NCBI GenBank assembly: GCA_032906765.1
Contig: JAJTZB010000001.1
Location: 1 to 64,000, forward strand
Source of the DNA: Nitrososphaerales archaeon
GTDB taxonomy: Archaea > Thermoproteota > Nitrososphaeria > Nitrososphaerales > Gagatemarchaeaceae
Direction: 5' to 3'
DNA: 64,000 nt
The position numbers were made by a program, and so were the translations under genes. The number at the start of each line of letters is the position of its first letter. Within the stretch, counting starts at the first letter, position 1. The notes beneath the pieces were generated by a model. That model was not told the origin of the DNA. It made no database searches and saw nothing but the letters and a program-made list of their open reading frames with translations. This document shows, piece after piece, positions 41,607 to 50,400 of the stretch.

Positions 41607-42243
41607 CGATGAAGTGGAAGAGGCTCCCCTCGCGAATCGACTCGAGCACTCGGTTGCGAGTCTGAAGCTCCCACCTCGCCATCTCGACGTCGGAGGTAGG
41701 GTCGTCAGACACGATGTGGACGATTGTCCCGGAGGGCGAAGCCCCAAGCAGGTCGTTCAACCTCACGAGCACGGCCGAGCACTCCACTCCTATCTCGAAC
41801 ATCTCGCGGTCTGGGAATTCCGCGAAGCACCTCAGCCCGAGCTCCTTCAGCCTCGCCTTAAGCGACTGGGAGACCTCGCCCAGCGGTTTCATTTTGGAAG
41901 GACCGCCGAGGAACTCGAGGATCGCAAACCAACCCCTCCCGTAGGGGTCCCTGTTGATGAGCCTGGGCTCAGAGAATACCTCCCCGTTGACTGAAGAGAT
42001 TACACAGTCGAAAGGTGCCCTGACCACGTCGAAGTGTCTGGGCCCCTCGACCGAGCCAACGCTCTTGCCGATTGCTACGCGAGTACCGGGTTGCTTGAAC
42101 GAGACAGAGGTGAACCCTCCGGAGACCCAGTTGAGTTGAGGGGCCACCCCAATCGTGTAGAGATGCTCCTCCCTCCGTCCCCACGTCCCGCTGTCCACGT
42201 CGTAGAGGAACGAGTCCGGGAACTCGCAGCCCCCGATCTTCAT
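41572..42243 (-). CDS. Fusion of a GcvH-like domain (lipoyl Lys replaced) and a TusA-like domain
   Basis: A 223-residue protein. Residues ~28-115 follow the glycine-cleavage H-protein pattern: YTIGVAPQLNWVSGGFTSVS, then GSVEGPRHFDVVRAPFDCVI, then EPRLINRDPYGRGWFAILEF. At the site where H-protein has ESVKA, this protein has EGPRH, so the lipoylated Lys appears to be Arg. Residues ~150-220 resemble TusA/SirA: FEIGVECSAVLVRLNDLLGA, then GTIVHIVSDDPTSDVEMARW, with Cys where TusA has its sulfur-carrying Cys but without the CPxP prolines. The ATG overlaps the elp3 stop by 4 bp. Likely a sulfur carrier or scaffold. Confidence 0.65.
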   Translation of the reverse strand: MKIGGCEFPDSFLYDVDSGTWGRREEHLYTIGVAPQLNWVSGGFTSVSFKQPGTRVAIGKSVGSVEGPRHFDVVRAPFDCVISSVNGEVFSEPRLINRDPYGRGWFAILEFLGGPSKMKPLGEVSQSLKARLKELGLRCFAEFPDREMFEIGVECSAVLVRLNDLLGASPSGTIVHIVSDDPTSDVEMARWELQTRNRVLESIREGSLFHFIVKKSPISQSGT

Positions 42244-43862
42244 GGCGTGGGGTTCCCGTTGTTGCTACCGGTTAGTTGCTTGACCATGTACGGGCCGAGC
42301 CTCTCGTAGCCGAGCCTCCGGTAGTAGTTGCGGGTCCCGACCGCGCTCGTAACGAGCAGTCTGGACGAGCCGAACTCCTCCCTGGCCACCCGCTCCATCT
42401 CTCCCATCAGCGACGCCCCGAGACCCCTGTGCTGCCAAGCGTTGCCGCTCTTCGCGCCTATCCCTACGACAGTACCGTACACTCTCAGCTCCCTGACCAC
42501 CGCCGACCCGCGCATCTCTTCCCTGTGGGCGCGTTCGGATGGTAGCCTGAGTCTGGCGAAGGCTGCGATACGGCCGCTCCTCCCGTACTCGTAGGACGCG
42601 AAGAGCTCCGTGCCACCGGACGCGGGATAGCGCTCCAGCCCGAGGCGGAGCTCGTCTTCCGATTCGAGGTCAGAGGGTTCTGCAAGGGCGACCTCCCTAC
42701 ACCTGATGCATTGACACGGCGACCCCTTTGCCCTCGCCCTGGCGAGGACGAGTTCCCTGAGATTGCCGTTCGTCACGCCCGCTGATATCTCATAGGCAGG
42801 GATTTCGCGCTGGATGCGCATTATCCTGTGCCAACGAGGCACGAAACGCTTCATCTGGCTGAGCAGCTCCACGACGGTACCCAGCTCGTACGGCTCGTAG
42901 AGGCCCGCCTGGAACTGCCTTTCCAAGGAGGCCCCGCGGACCACGAGGGTCGGGTAGACCTTCATCATGTCAGGACGGAGCGACTCGTCGTCGAAGAGCC
43001 TTCTCAGGTCTTGTAGGTCCTCCTCGGGCGAAGCGCCGGGCAGGCCCGGCATCATGTGGACAGTAGTCTTGAGGCCAGCATCCCGGGCAACTTGGAATGC
43101 ATTAATCGAGTCCTCGACAGTGTGACCCCTGTTGCTCCTCTTCAATGTGGAGTCCCTGAGGCTCTGGACTCCGATCTCGAGCCTCGTTATCCCGTAGCTG
43201 AGCATCAAGTCGATGTCGCGCGGCCTGCACCAGTCGGGCTTGGACTCGAGGGTCAGCCCGACACAGCGGCTTTGGGCGCCCTCATTTGCAGATTGCGCGC
43301 TTTCGAGCGAAGACGAAGCCGTGCCGTTGAGGCCATCATAGACCCCCTTGACGAAGGACACTTGGTAGTCCGTAGGTACGGCGATGAATGTTCCTCCCTC
43401 GATTATCGTCTCCACCTTGCTCGTGTCGTGGCCGTTGGCAGTGTACTTCCTCAGGCACTCGCGCACCTGCCTGAACGGGTCGAACTCGGTGGCCAGGGCG
43501 GAACGCATGCCCGGGCTTGCAGGCAGGTAGCTCTGAGGAGTCCCCTCGGTCGGCCCACCTGGGCAGAATGTGCACGTACCGTGGGGGCAGGAAAACGGCG
43601 CTGAAAACGCAGTTACAACAACGATGCCCGATGCGCTCCGGCGCGGGTGAACCCTGAGAATTTCCTGAAAGCGTTGCCTGCCGTCGGTCGGAAGCGCGGC
43701 GAGTACCTCCGAGTTGGAGACGTACCTGTCCAGAGAAAAGTCGCGAGCGGCCTTCCTCTTCGCCTGCTGCAGCCCTTCCCGGGAAGCTATCTCTCCGCTG
43801 GCGATGCGGCCCGCTATGTAGGAGACAGCTTCTGGGACTCGGTCAACAGACTGGGCGGTCAC
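42240..43862 (-). CDS. elp3: Elp3-type tRNA wobble-uridine modifying enzyme (radical SAM / GNAT)
   Basis: A 540-residue protein. The radical SAM part has [20 protein letters not shown] with three Cys for the 4Fe-4S cluster, [20 protein letters not shown] and [11 protein letters not shown]. The C-terminal GNAT acetyltransferase (residues ~430-530) has [20 protein letters not shown]. Elp3 carboxymethylates U34 of tRNAs using acetyl-CoA and SAM. In other organisms such uridines are also 2-thiolated, which makes its translational coupling with a TusA-like carrier meaningful. About 240 bp of featureless DNA lies upstream. Confidence 0.93.
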   Translation of the reverse strand: MTAQSVDRVPEAVSYIAGRIASGEIASREGLQQAKRKAARDFSLDRYVSNSEVLAALPTDGRQRFQEILRVHPRRSASGIVVVTAFSAPFSCPHGTCTFCPGGPTEGTPQSYLPASPGMRSALATEFDPFRQVRECLRKYTANGHDTSKVETIIEGGTFIAVPTDYQVSFVKGVYDGLNGTASSSLESAQSANEGAQSRCVGLTLESKPDWCRPRDIDLMLSYGITRLEIGVQSLRDSTLKRSNRGHTVEDSINAFQVARDAGLKTTVHMMPGLPGASPEEDLQDLRRLFDDESLRPDMMKVYPTLVVRGASLERQFQAGLYEPYELGTVVELLSQMKRFVPRWHRIMRIQREIPAYEISAGVTNGNLRELVLARARAKGSPCQCIRCREVALAEPSDLESEDELRLGLERYPASGGTELFASYEYGRSGRIAAFARLRLPSERAHREEMRGSAVVRELRVYGTVVGIGAKSGNAWQHRGLGASLMGEMERVAREEFGSSRLLVTSAVGTRNYYRRLGYERLGPYMVKQLTGSNNGNPTP

Positions 43863-44103
43863 TGGCGCATCCAGTTCTGTCCCGGTTTGCGCTTCAGGGT
43901 AAAGCGCTTCTCGAAAGTCCGGTGGTTCCTTACCTTCGGTATTGCGCTGGGCTTCGGCTTCGCTTCCAGCTTAGGAGTTTGTGATCTAACTTTTCCGGCT
44001 TTAGTGACTGGAGGCAGCTAGCTTGTTGCTAGACTGCTGACTCCCGTGGGTCGGCATGCTTTGTTCTCATCCTCCTTTGGATGGCTAGCTTCGGTTGCGT
44101 AAT

Positions 44104-44913
44104 TTAATCTTTCGAGGCAGGCGCAATCGCTGGCTGGACGGGTTCTGACTGGATTGCCCCGCCCCGGCTGACAGACAAGGTTGCTGAGTAGGCAACCACC
44201 AGGAACCCGCATGAGAGGAGGAAGACCACCGCCTCGAAGACATTCGTGTCCAGACTCGCGAATGGTACAAGGGCATCTATCAGCCCCATCGGCAGCGCGG
44301 CGTAGAAGAAGCGTCTATTCCCTGTAGCAGCTGCAATCACGCACAGGACCCCCCACGCGACGTGAGCCAGCATGGAGGAGACCCTCTCGAGAGCGCCGAT
44401 GAGGACAGATGGAAGGAGGTTGAGTGGTGGGAGGAAGAGGTAGGGTGTGGTCGAGACGAGTTGATTGTAGACAACCTGGGCATCGCCCGTCCCCGATCCC
44501 AGGAGCAGGTACAGGACGCTCAAGTTGAGCAGCGAGAGCAGACCTAGCAGGACGCCGTTCTCCCAGAAGGCCAACGAGAGCCCGAACGGCACAGAGTCGG
44601 AGACCTTCAGGTTCCTCCTCCGAGCACCGTAGAAGGCCAGAAGATAGGCGAAGCCGACCTCGAGAAGGACAGTCTGCAACCCATAGTATAGCCCTAGCCC
44701 GAGTGACATCCGTCCGAAGTAGGCTACTACTGGAGCCAGCGTGAGGATTTGAATCGTGTATTTTGCGGCGATTGCGGCTGCATAGGCAACTGCAGAGAGG
44801 CCGAGGAGGATCCCACGAAACCCCCTGCTTCTCCACCAGAACCATATTGCGCCGACCGACATGGCTATCACGAGGATGGGCTGCGCGAACAGCACAGGGT
44901 CGATGTTCTGCAT
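44104..44913 (-). CDS. YhfC-family (DUF2324-like) integral membrane protein
   Basis: A 269-residue membrane protein with about seven or eight helices. Stretches such as YYGLQTVLLEVGFAYLLAFY, FGLSLAFWENGVLLGLLSLL and ERVSSMLAHVAWGVLCV (a conserved polar ER...H pattern) resemble YhfC-type proteins, distant relatives of glutamic-type intramembrane proteases. Enzymatic function is unproven. It is divergent from nop5. Confidence 0.65.
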   Translation of the reverse strand: MQNIDPVLFAQPILVIAMSVGAIWFWWRSRGFRGILLGLSAVAYAAAIAAKYTIQILTLAPVVAYFGRMSLGLGLYYGLQTVLLEVGFAYLLAFYGARRRNLKVSDSVPFGLSLAFWENGVLLGLLSLLNLSVLYLLLGSGTGDAQVVYNQLVSTTPYLFLPPLNLLPSVLIGALERVSSMLAHVAWGVLCVIAAATGNRRFFYAALPMGLIDALVPFASLDTNVFEAVVFLLSCGFLVVAYSATLSVSRGGAIQSEPVQPAIAPASKD

Positions 44914-44948
44914 CTGTCAGCGCTGCCTGTTCATCGGAACGTTAAACC

Positions 44949-44957
44949 CTTTAATCG
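44949..44957 (+). promoter_or_regulatory. TATA box of nop5-fibrillarin
   Basis: CTTTAATCG lies ~33 nt before the TTG at 44986, consistent with a short or absent leader. Confidence 0.5.
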
Positions 44958-44985
44958 AGCGAGCTGAGGGCGTCGCCGAACTCCG

Positions 44986-46179
44986 TTGGAGCAACTCACG
45001 ATCTATACAACCGAGGCAGGCAGCATCCTCCTGAGGGCGGGCGAGGCGATTGGCGCGGCAAAGGCCGCGTCGCAACTTCTCGACAAGGCGAAGCAGATGG
45101 GTGTAACCGCCGTAGTGGTCTCCAACGAGTCGGAACTTTCTTCTGCCCGCGCCGTCGGCCTAGAAGCGACCCTCATCAGGCCGGAGGACAGAGAGAGGTT
45201 GGACGCGGACAAGATTGGCCTGATAGTGAGGTCGAGACTCGCCCCTGACGAGGCGTCAGCGCTCGAGATCATCAGGCAGCAGTCAATCGAAGCCGCAGAG
45301 GCTGTGATAAGAGAGGCCTCAGCCAGGCCAGACCTCCACCTCGTCCAGGCTATTCAGGCTCTCGACGACTCTGACAAGTTCCTCAACACGACTGCGACCA
45401 GGGTTTCGGAGTGGTACGGACTTCACTTCCCCGAGCTGACCCAGATGATGGCCGACAACATCGGCCTCTGCAGAGTCGTCGTCGAAGTGGGCAGGAGAGA
45501 CGGGTTCAGCAAAGAGAACCTCCAGGGCAGGGGGTTCACGGACAAGAAGGTAGAAGCGATACTAGCGGCCAGGGAGAGGTCGAAGGGAGGGGAAATCTCG
45601 GACGGCGATCTGGGCAGGGTGAAGGCACTCGCCACGCTCGCCCTCGAGGTCGCCTCCCAGAGGGACAGGCTGAACACCTACGTGGAGTCAATGATGAAGA
45701 AGATAGCGCCCAACGTAACCGACGTTGCGGGGGCCACGATAGGGGCAAGGCTGATGGCGAAGGCCGGCGGTCTAGACAGGCTCGCCGTGATGCCAGCCAG
45801 CACGATACAAATTCTGGGCGCAGAGAAGGCACTCTTCAGGGCGCTCAGGACCGGAGCCAAGCCGCCGAAGCACGGCATCCTCTTCCAGCACCAGGAGGTC
45901 CACGGAGCCCCGAAGTGGCAGAGGGGGAAGATCGCGAGGACGCTGGCCAACAAGATAGCGATAGCAGCGCGAATCGACTACTTCAGGGGCACGGAGGAGC
46001 TCTCCGTCAAGGCGGGCCTGGACCTGAGGCTGGAACAGATCAAGGCGAAGTACAAGGAACCGCCCAAACACAAAGCCGAGAGGGAAGAGAGGCCTGGCAG
46101 ACAGGAGGGCAGACCCCCATTCCGGCGGCCCCCGAGGCGCGAAGGGTTCGACCGAAGGCAGAAGCAGCGCAGAAGATGA
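44986..46179 (+). CDS. nop5: Nop5/Nop56/58 C/D-box RNP core protein
   Basis: A 397-residue scaffold of archaeal C/D-box RNPs, which guide 2'-O-methylation of rRNA and tRNA. The Nop domain is clear: APNVTDVAGATIGARLMAKA, then GGLDRLAVMPASTIQILGAE and HGILFQHQEVHGAPKWQRGK. The middle is a coiled coil. The last ~50 residues are a Lys/Arg-rich tail. The TTG start at 44986 follows the TATA box. The TGA overlaps the fibrillarin ATG. Confidence 0.93.
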   Translation: MEQLTIYTTEAGSILLRAGEAIGAAKAASQLLDKAKQMGVTAVVVSNESELSSARAVGLEATLIRPEDRERLDADKIGLIVRSRLAPDEASALEIIRQQSIEAAEAVIREASARPDLHLVQAIQALDDSDKFLNTTATRVSEWYGLHFPELTQMMADNIGLCRVVVEVGRRDGFSKENLQGRGFTDKKVEAILAARERSKGGEISDGDLGRVKALATLALEVASQRDRLNTYVESMMKKIAPNVTDVAGATIGARLMAKAGGLDRLAVMPASTIQILGAEKALFRALRTGAKPPKHGILFQHQEVHGAPKWQRGKIARTLANKIAIAARIDYFRGTEELSVKAGLDLRLEQIKAKYKEPPKHKAEREERPGRQEGRPPFRRPPRREGFDRRQKQRRR

Positions 46180-46826
46180 AGCTAAGGAGAGAGGAGAGAG
46201 ACGGCAGAACGTCCCTCCTGACGAAGAACCTCGTCCCGGGAAACAAGACGTACAACGAGGACCTTCTCATTCGGGACGGGGTCGAGTTCAGGACTTGGGA
46301 CCCGTTCAGGAGCAAGCTGGCAGCTGCGATTCTGAAGGGGCTCCCCGACGACCTGATAAGGGAAGGCGACAAGGTGCTCTACCTCGGCACGTCCACGGGC
46401 ACTACCCCATCCCACGTCTCTGACATCGTTGGCGAGAGTGGTCTCGTCGTCGGCGTCGAGTTCGCGCCGAGGGTGGCCAGAGAGTTCGTGGAGAATGTCG
46501 CCAGGAAGAGGAAGAACGTCATACCGTACGTGGCCGACGCCCGGGACCCGTCAAGCTATTCGCTGACCAAGTGCGACGTCGTGTACTGCGACATAGCCCA
46601 GCAGGACCAGACCGAGATTGCAATCCTGAACTGCCGGAGGCTGCTAAAGAAGGGCGGCAGGCTGCTTCTGATCGTGAAAGCGAGGAGCATCGACGTCATC
46701 AGGGAGCCGAAGGATGTATTCAGGGAGGAGTCGCGGAAGCTGGAGGCGGCTGGCTTCCATGTCTCTCAGATGATAGAGCTCAGCCCGTTCGACAAAGACC
46801 ACGCTCTGATCTACGCGACCTACTGA
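46176..46826 (+). CDS. flpA: Fibrillarin-like rRNA/tRNA 2'-O-methyltransferase
   Basis: A 216-residue SAM-dependent methyltransferase acting in the C/D-box RNP with Nop5. Features are TKNLVPGNKTYNEDLLIRDG, EFRTWDPFRSKLAAAILKGL, the SAM site KVLYLGTSTGTTPSHVSDIV, and VVYCDIAQQDQTEIAILNCR. The ATG at 46176 overlaps the nop5 stop (ATGA). It ends 7 bp inside the convergent rnhB gene. Confidence 0.95.
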   Translation: MKLRREERDGRTSLLTKNLVPGNKTYNEDLLIRDGVEFRTWDPFRSKLAAAILKGLPDDLIREGDKVLYLGTSTGTTPSHVSDIVGESGLVVGVEFAPRVAREFVENVARKRKNVIPYVADARDPSSYSLTKCDVVYCDIAQQDQTEIAILNCRRLLKKGGRLLLIVKARSIDVIREPKDVFREESRKLEAAGFHVSQMIELSPFDKDHALIYATY

Positions 46827-47479
46827 GGACCTGCGGCCTCGAAGACGCTCTGCCCGAACCTCTTCCATGTCTTCCAGCTCTTGCGCGCACTCTCCGGAAG
46901 CGGCTCGCCTCGAGCCATCTTCTCTTTGAAGAACGCCCTCGTCTTTGGGTCCGACGGATACCCGGAGCCGAAGTCGCCGAGCTTTCTCCTGAGCTTCTCC
47001 ACAGACCTGTCCCTTTCCACCTTCGCCACAATTGAAGCTGCGGAGACCACGGGAAAATCGCGGTCGGCCTTGTGGGCAGCGACCACCGTACAACGCCTCC
47101 TGAGGTTTTCCATTATCACACTTCTGAATCTGCGGGGGCTTGTGTCAGACGCGTCAACGATGACTTTGGTGGCACCCAGGCCGCCGATCACCTTTGCGAA
47201 GTAGATCGCCTCCAGATGGTTAAGCTTCCTGTACTTCTTGCCAGAGCTCACGACCGCGTCAATCTCCGAAGGTGTGATCTGCACAGTCGACACACGTTCA
47301 CACTTTTCCAGAATCTGGTCGTAGAGCCGGTCGCGCTGGCTCGCGGAGAGGGTCTTCGAGTCGCGGACACCCATTCTCTTCAGCGACCTGACAGTCTCTG
47401 CCTTCACGGAGACTCCTGCCACAACGAGAGCCCCAATCAAGCACCCGCGTCCAGCTTCGTCAGCTCCCCCGACAAGCAT
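46820..47479 (-). CDS. rnhB: Ribonuclease HII
   Basis: A 219-residue enzyme that cuts RNA in RNA-DNA hybrids, removing ribonucleotides from DNA. Catalytic motifs are GGADEAGRGCLIGALVVAGV (Asp-Glu), VIVDASDTSPRRFRS (third acidic residue) and ADRDFPVVSAASIVAKVERD (fourth). SGYPSDPKTRAFF is also typical. The ATG at 47479 precedes MLVGGADEAGRG; the frame is open to 47539, overlapping the upstream gene. It is in line with the NTPase gene at 47508. Confidence 0.93.
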   Translation of the reverse strand: MLVGGADEAGRGCLIGALVVAGVSVKAETVRSLKRMGVRDSKTLSASQRDRLYDQILEKCERVSTVQITPSEIDAVVSSGKKYRKLNHLEAIYFAKVIGGLGATKVIVDASDTSPRRFRSVIMENLRRRCTVVAAHKADRDFPVVSAASIVAKVERDRSVEKLRRKLGDFGSGYPSDPKTRAFFKEKMARGEPLPESARKSWKTWKRFGQSVFEAAGPQ

Positions 47480-47507
47480 GGCCGCTTTCTGTGACTCGCT
47501 GCTTGCC

Positions 47508-48068
47508 TTAACTAGATTTCGGGGCGCCAAAGACCGCAATCAATTCCGAACCGAGTGTCTCCGCAGTCTCATCCCTGTTGTTGACGTCGACCTCGAAGAG
47601 CGTCTTGGCCCTGCTTCTGAGCTCGGTAAGGAGGTCGTCCTCCATCCTCTCGTGGATGACGGCCAGAACCGGCTTCCCAGAGTCGATGCATGTCTTCACG
47701 GCGCGCCGGAACTCGGGGCTGACGAGCTCCATAGGCCCGACCTCGTCGATCACGATCAGTTCGGACGACGCAACAGCGTCGAGCAACCCCTTCGCACCGA
47801 CCGAGGCCAAGTCCCTGAGGTTCACCCTGTACTTTCCGACCCGCGGCCCCAGACCCCCTACCAGCGAGGCCAGCTCTCCCTGGGTGCCGTTCGTGAGGTC
47901 CCTCACGTCGAACCCGACACGCTGCGCCTTGACCCTCCTTTCAGCTGTGACGCATCCTCCCACGATCACTCCCCTCGCCTTCAGCCTAAGGACCACGCTG
48001 GACACGATTGTGGACTTTCCGACACCGGGCGGACCGGTGACAAGCCAAATGCCTCCCAAGCCGCACAA
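47508..48068 (-). CDS. THEP1-family nucleoside triphosphatase
   Basis: A 186-residue NTPase of the archaeal THEP1 type. Walker A is LVTGPPGVGKSTIVSSVV, Walker B is LIVIDEVGPMELVSPEFRRA and a later VLAVIHER completes the pattern. It hydrolyses ATP and GTP slowly; the physiological role is unknown. The stop lies 28 bp before the preferred rnhB start on the same strand. Confidence 0.9.
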   Translation of the reverse strand: MCGLGGIWLVTGPPGVGKSTIVSSVVLRLKARGVIVGGCVTAERRVKAQRVGFDVRDLTNGTQGELASLVGGLGPRVGKYRVNLRDLASVGAKGLLDAVASSELIVIDEVGPMELVSPEFRRAVKTCIDSGKPVLAVIHERMEDDLLTELRSRAKTLFEVDVNNRDETAETLGSELIAVFGAPKSS

Positions 48069-48220
48069 GCCACTGTGGAGGGCCTAGAATAGTATGGCGC
48101 AGGGGCAGGCTGACCAGCTGAGAACGACAAGGCGTGCCCAGACGAGGATCGAAAGGTCTGCAGTCTCGTTCCTTCAGAACCGTTTAACATCGCAGTGGCG
48201 TTGGCTGCGCCGAGAAGCCC

Positions 48221-49411
48221 TTGAATCTCGTCACAATCCTCGAAGGCAAGACAAGACTGACCGTTCCCAAGGCGAGCGTTGCAGGGCCAGTGCCTCCGAC
48301 CACGCCCGTCTTCTTCAATCCAGCAGCGTCCTTGAACAGGGACATTTCCGTCGCCGTCACCCAGGCGGACCGGGGGAGGACGTTCTGCGACGCTTTGGCG
48401 GGGGTGGGAGCGAGGGGCGTGAGGGTCGCAAATGAAGTGGGAAGACGGATGGATGTGACCATGGTGGACTTCAACAGCGATTCGCTCAAGCTTGCAGCCA
48501 GGAGCGCCCGACTGAACGGTGTAAGCAAGAGGTGCAGTTTCGTCACTGAGGAGGCAAACACATTCCTCCACTCGCTGTTCAGGAGGGACCAAAAGTTCGA
48601 CTACGTCGACATCGACCCGTTCGGCACGCCAGCGCCTTACCTGCAGGCTGCTTTCAAGGCAGTCTCCGGCGGTGGGCTTGTCTCCGTCACTGCCACGGAC
48701 ACCGCAGTGCTGTGCGGAGTCTATCCACACGTGGCGAGGCGACGATACTGGGCGACGCCCCTGAACAACTCGTTTCACCATGAGACCGCTGTCAGAATAC
48801 TTGCGAACGCTTGCAGGCGGGTCGCAGCGACCATCGATATCGGCGTTGCACCCGTCCTGGCACATAGCACGCGGCATTACCTGCGCGTTTTCCTACGAGC
48901 TGAGGTGGGCGCCTCGAAGGCCGACGAGTCGATGAAGAATGAGGGCTACGTGATAAGGTGCGCCAAGTGTGGGCACGTTACTCAAGCGACGGAGCCGTCC
49001 AGCAAGTGCGAGAAGTGCGGCGCGAGGGCGAGGTCCGCAGGGCCGCTCTGGGCTGGGAGGATGGTTGATCAGGGAGTACTGGAAGCGACGTTGCTTGCGT
49101 GCAGGAAAAGGAAGTTCGCCATGGCCGCCAAGGTCATCGAGTCATTGGTCGGCCTGAACGAGTTCCCTCCGTACAGCTACAGCCTTGAGGAGATATGTTC
49201 GACGTTGAAAGTGGCGAGCGTCTCTCCCGAGAAGGTTGCAGAGTCTCTCGAGTCCAAGGGGTTCAAGACTCACGGACAGCCCTTCGAGAAGACAGGCCTG
49301 AAGACAGACGCCTTGCACGAGGACGTGGTGTCAGCTGTGAGAGAGGCGGCGAACCGGCGCGCTGGGAATGGTCAGGACGGCTTCGATGACCCAGTCCAGC
49401 CTTCGCAGTAG
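48221..49411 (+). CDS. trm1: tRNA (guanine26-N2)-dimethyltransferase Trm1
   Basis: A 396-residue methyltransferase that forms m2,2G26 in tRNAs. Motifs are VFFNPAASLNRDISVAVTQA, FCDALAGVGARGVRVANEVG (SAM site) and VDIDPFGTPAPYLQAAFKAV with the catalytic DPFGTP. A zinc ribbon CAKCGHVT ... CEKCGARA lies at ~residues 247-270, and there is a C-terminal winged-helix-like region. The TTG at 48221 is preceded by GTTTAACATC near 48182. The 3' end overlaps the convergent rlmE gene by 40 bp. Confidence 0.95.
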   Translation: MNLVTILEGKTRLTVPKASVAGPVPPTTPVFFNPAASLNRDISVAVTQADRGRTFCDALAGVGARGVRVANEVGRRMDVTMVDFNSDSLKLAARSARLNGVSKRCSFVTEEANTFLHSLFRRDQKFDYVDIDPFGTPAPYLQAAFKAVSGGGLVSVTATDTAVLCGVYPHVARRRYWATPLNNSFHHETAVRILANACRRVAATIDIGVAPVLAHSTRHYLRVFLRAEVGASKADESMKNEGYVIRCAKCGHVTQATEPSSKCEKCGARARSAGPLWAGRMVDQGVLEATLLACRKRKFAMAAKVIESLVGLNEFPPYSYSLEEICSTLKVASVSPEKVAESLESKGFKTHGQPFEKTGLKTDALHEDVVSAVREAANRRAGNGQDGFDDPVQPSQ

Positions 49412-49983
49412 TAGTAGAGCTCCGAGCTGGCGCTCCTGCTCGCCTGAGGCTTGACGGTCCTGACTGTCCGGAACCGCTTTCTGAGCTCGTCCCGAGCCTC
49501 CTGAGACCGCTCACCCTCGAAGATTTTGAGGAAGGCGCTGCCACCCCTCCTGAGGATGACTTCGCAGAGTTCCAGGGCCCTGAAGGTGAGGTCCACCTGA
49601 CGGATCTGGTCCAGCTCCCAGACACCTGAGACGGACGGGGAAAGGTCTGAGAGGACTACGTCGACCCTCCCTCCTGTGAGCTCCAACACCTTCTCGAGGA
49701 CGCCGGAGTCGTTCACGTCCATGACAATCGTCTTCACGTTCTTGTCCTTGAGACGGATTTCATGCAGGTCGATGCCTACAGCCAGGCCCCGCGGCCCTAC
49801 AATCCTGGAACAGACCTGCAGCCAGCCGCCCGGCGCTGCGCCCAAGTCCACGACCCTGTCCCCCTCGCCGATGAACCCGTACTTCTCGTTTGCCTCGATC
49901 AGCTTGAAGGCTGCCCTGCTCTTGTATCCCTGCTCCTTGGCGAGCCTTCTGTAGAGGTCACGCCTCGCCTCCTGAAGCCTCAT
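49372..49983 (-). CDS. rlmE: FtsJ/RlmE-type 23S rRNA (uridine-2'-O-)methyltransferase
   Basis: A 203-residue methyltransferase. The K-D-K-E catalytic set is visible: SRAAFKLIEANEKYGF (Lys), DVVLSDLSPSVSGVW (Asp), SAFLKIFEGE (Lys) and SASSELYYYCEG (Glu). The SAM loop is VVDLGAAPGGWLQVCSRIVG. It overlaps cytidine deaminase by 4 bp in a run of co-directional genes beginning with rps8e. Confidence 0.92.
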   Translation of the reverse strand: MRLQEARRDLYRRLAKEQGYKSRAAFKLIEANEKYGFIGEGDRVVDLGAAPGGWLQVCSRIVGPRGLAVGIDLHEIRLKDKNVKTIVMDVNDSGVLEKVLELTGGRVDVVLSDLSPSVSGVWELDQIRQVDLTFRALELCEVILRRGGSAFLKIFEGERSQEARDELRKRFRTVRTVKPQASRSASSELYYYCEGWTGSSKPS

Positions 49984-50390
49984 TTTCTGATGAGCTCTTC
50001 TGGACTGAAGGCCGACGGGAGGAGTTCAGCTGCTGTCGTGTCGGAGGAGAAGCCGTCCGTCCCCCTCCTGAAGACCTTCATCCTGGGGTTGTACTCGACC
50101 ATCACCTGCCTGCAGGCCCCGCATGGCTTCGTGAAGTCGTCTGACTTGCCAACGACAGCGATGGCGACCAGGTCGAGGGAGCCCTCCGAGACAGCCTTGA
50201 AGATCGCAGTTCTCTCGGCGCAGCACGAAAGTCCGTAGGACGCGTTCTCGATGTTGCAGCCCGTGAAGATCTTGCCGCTTGAGGTGAGTACGGCGGCGCC
50301 TATCCTGACTCCGGAATAGGGGGAGTACGCCATTTTCATTGCTCTCCTTGCACTGGCCACGAGAACCTTCACTTGCTCCTTGCTTGTCAT
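49980..50390 (-). CDS. cdd: Cytidine deaminase
   Basis: A 136-residue tetramer-type deaminase in pyrimidine salvage. The zinc site is SCCAERTAIFKAV (Cys-Ala-Glu with catalytic Glu) and PCGACRQVMVEY (two Cys ligands); FTGCNIENASYGL binds the ribose. It lies 10 bp downstream of the rpc34-like gene and overlaps rlmE by 4 bp. Confidence 0.94.
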   Translation of the reverse strand: MTSKEQVKVLVASARRAMKMAYSPYSGVRIGAAVLTSSGKIFTGCNIENASYGLSCCAERTAIFKAVSEGSLDLVAIAVVGKSDDFTKPCGACRQVMVEYNPRMKVFRRGTDGFSSDTTAAELLPSAFSPEELIRK

Positions 50391-50400
50391 CGGTGATTAC

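Noticed and set aside
41572-42243. Authentic glycine-cleavage H protein
   Set aside because: The lipoylated Lys position is Arg and the C-terminal half is TusA-like; no gcvT or gcvP gene is nearby.
45411-46175. 255-residue extension upstream of fibrillarin in the same frame
   Set aside because: It lies inside nop5 in another frame and is Arg/Gly/Gln-rich; fibrillarin homology starts at the ATG at 46176.
48094-48435. 113-residue open frame overlapping the trm1 start
   Set aside because: Arg/Gln/Gly-rich and out of frame with trm1, whose start and N-terminal motifs are clear.
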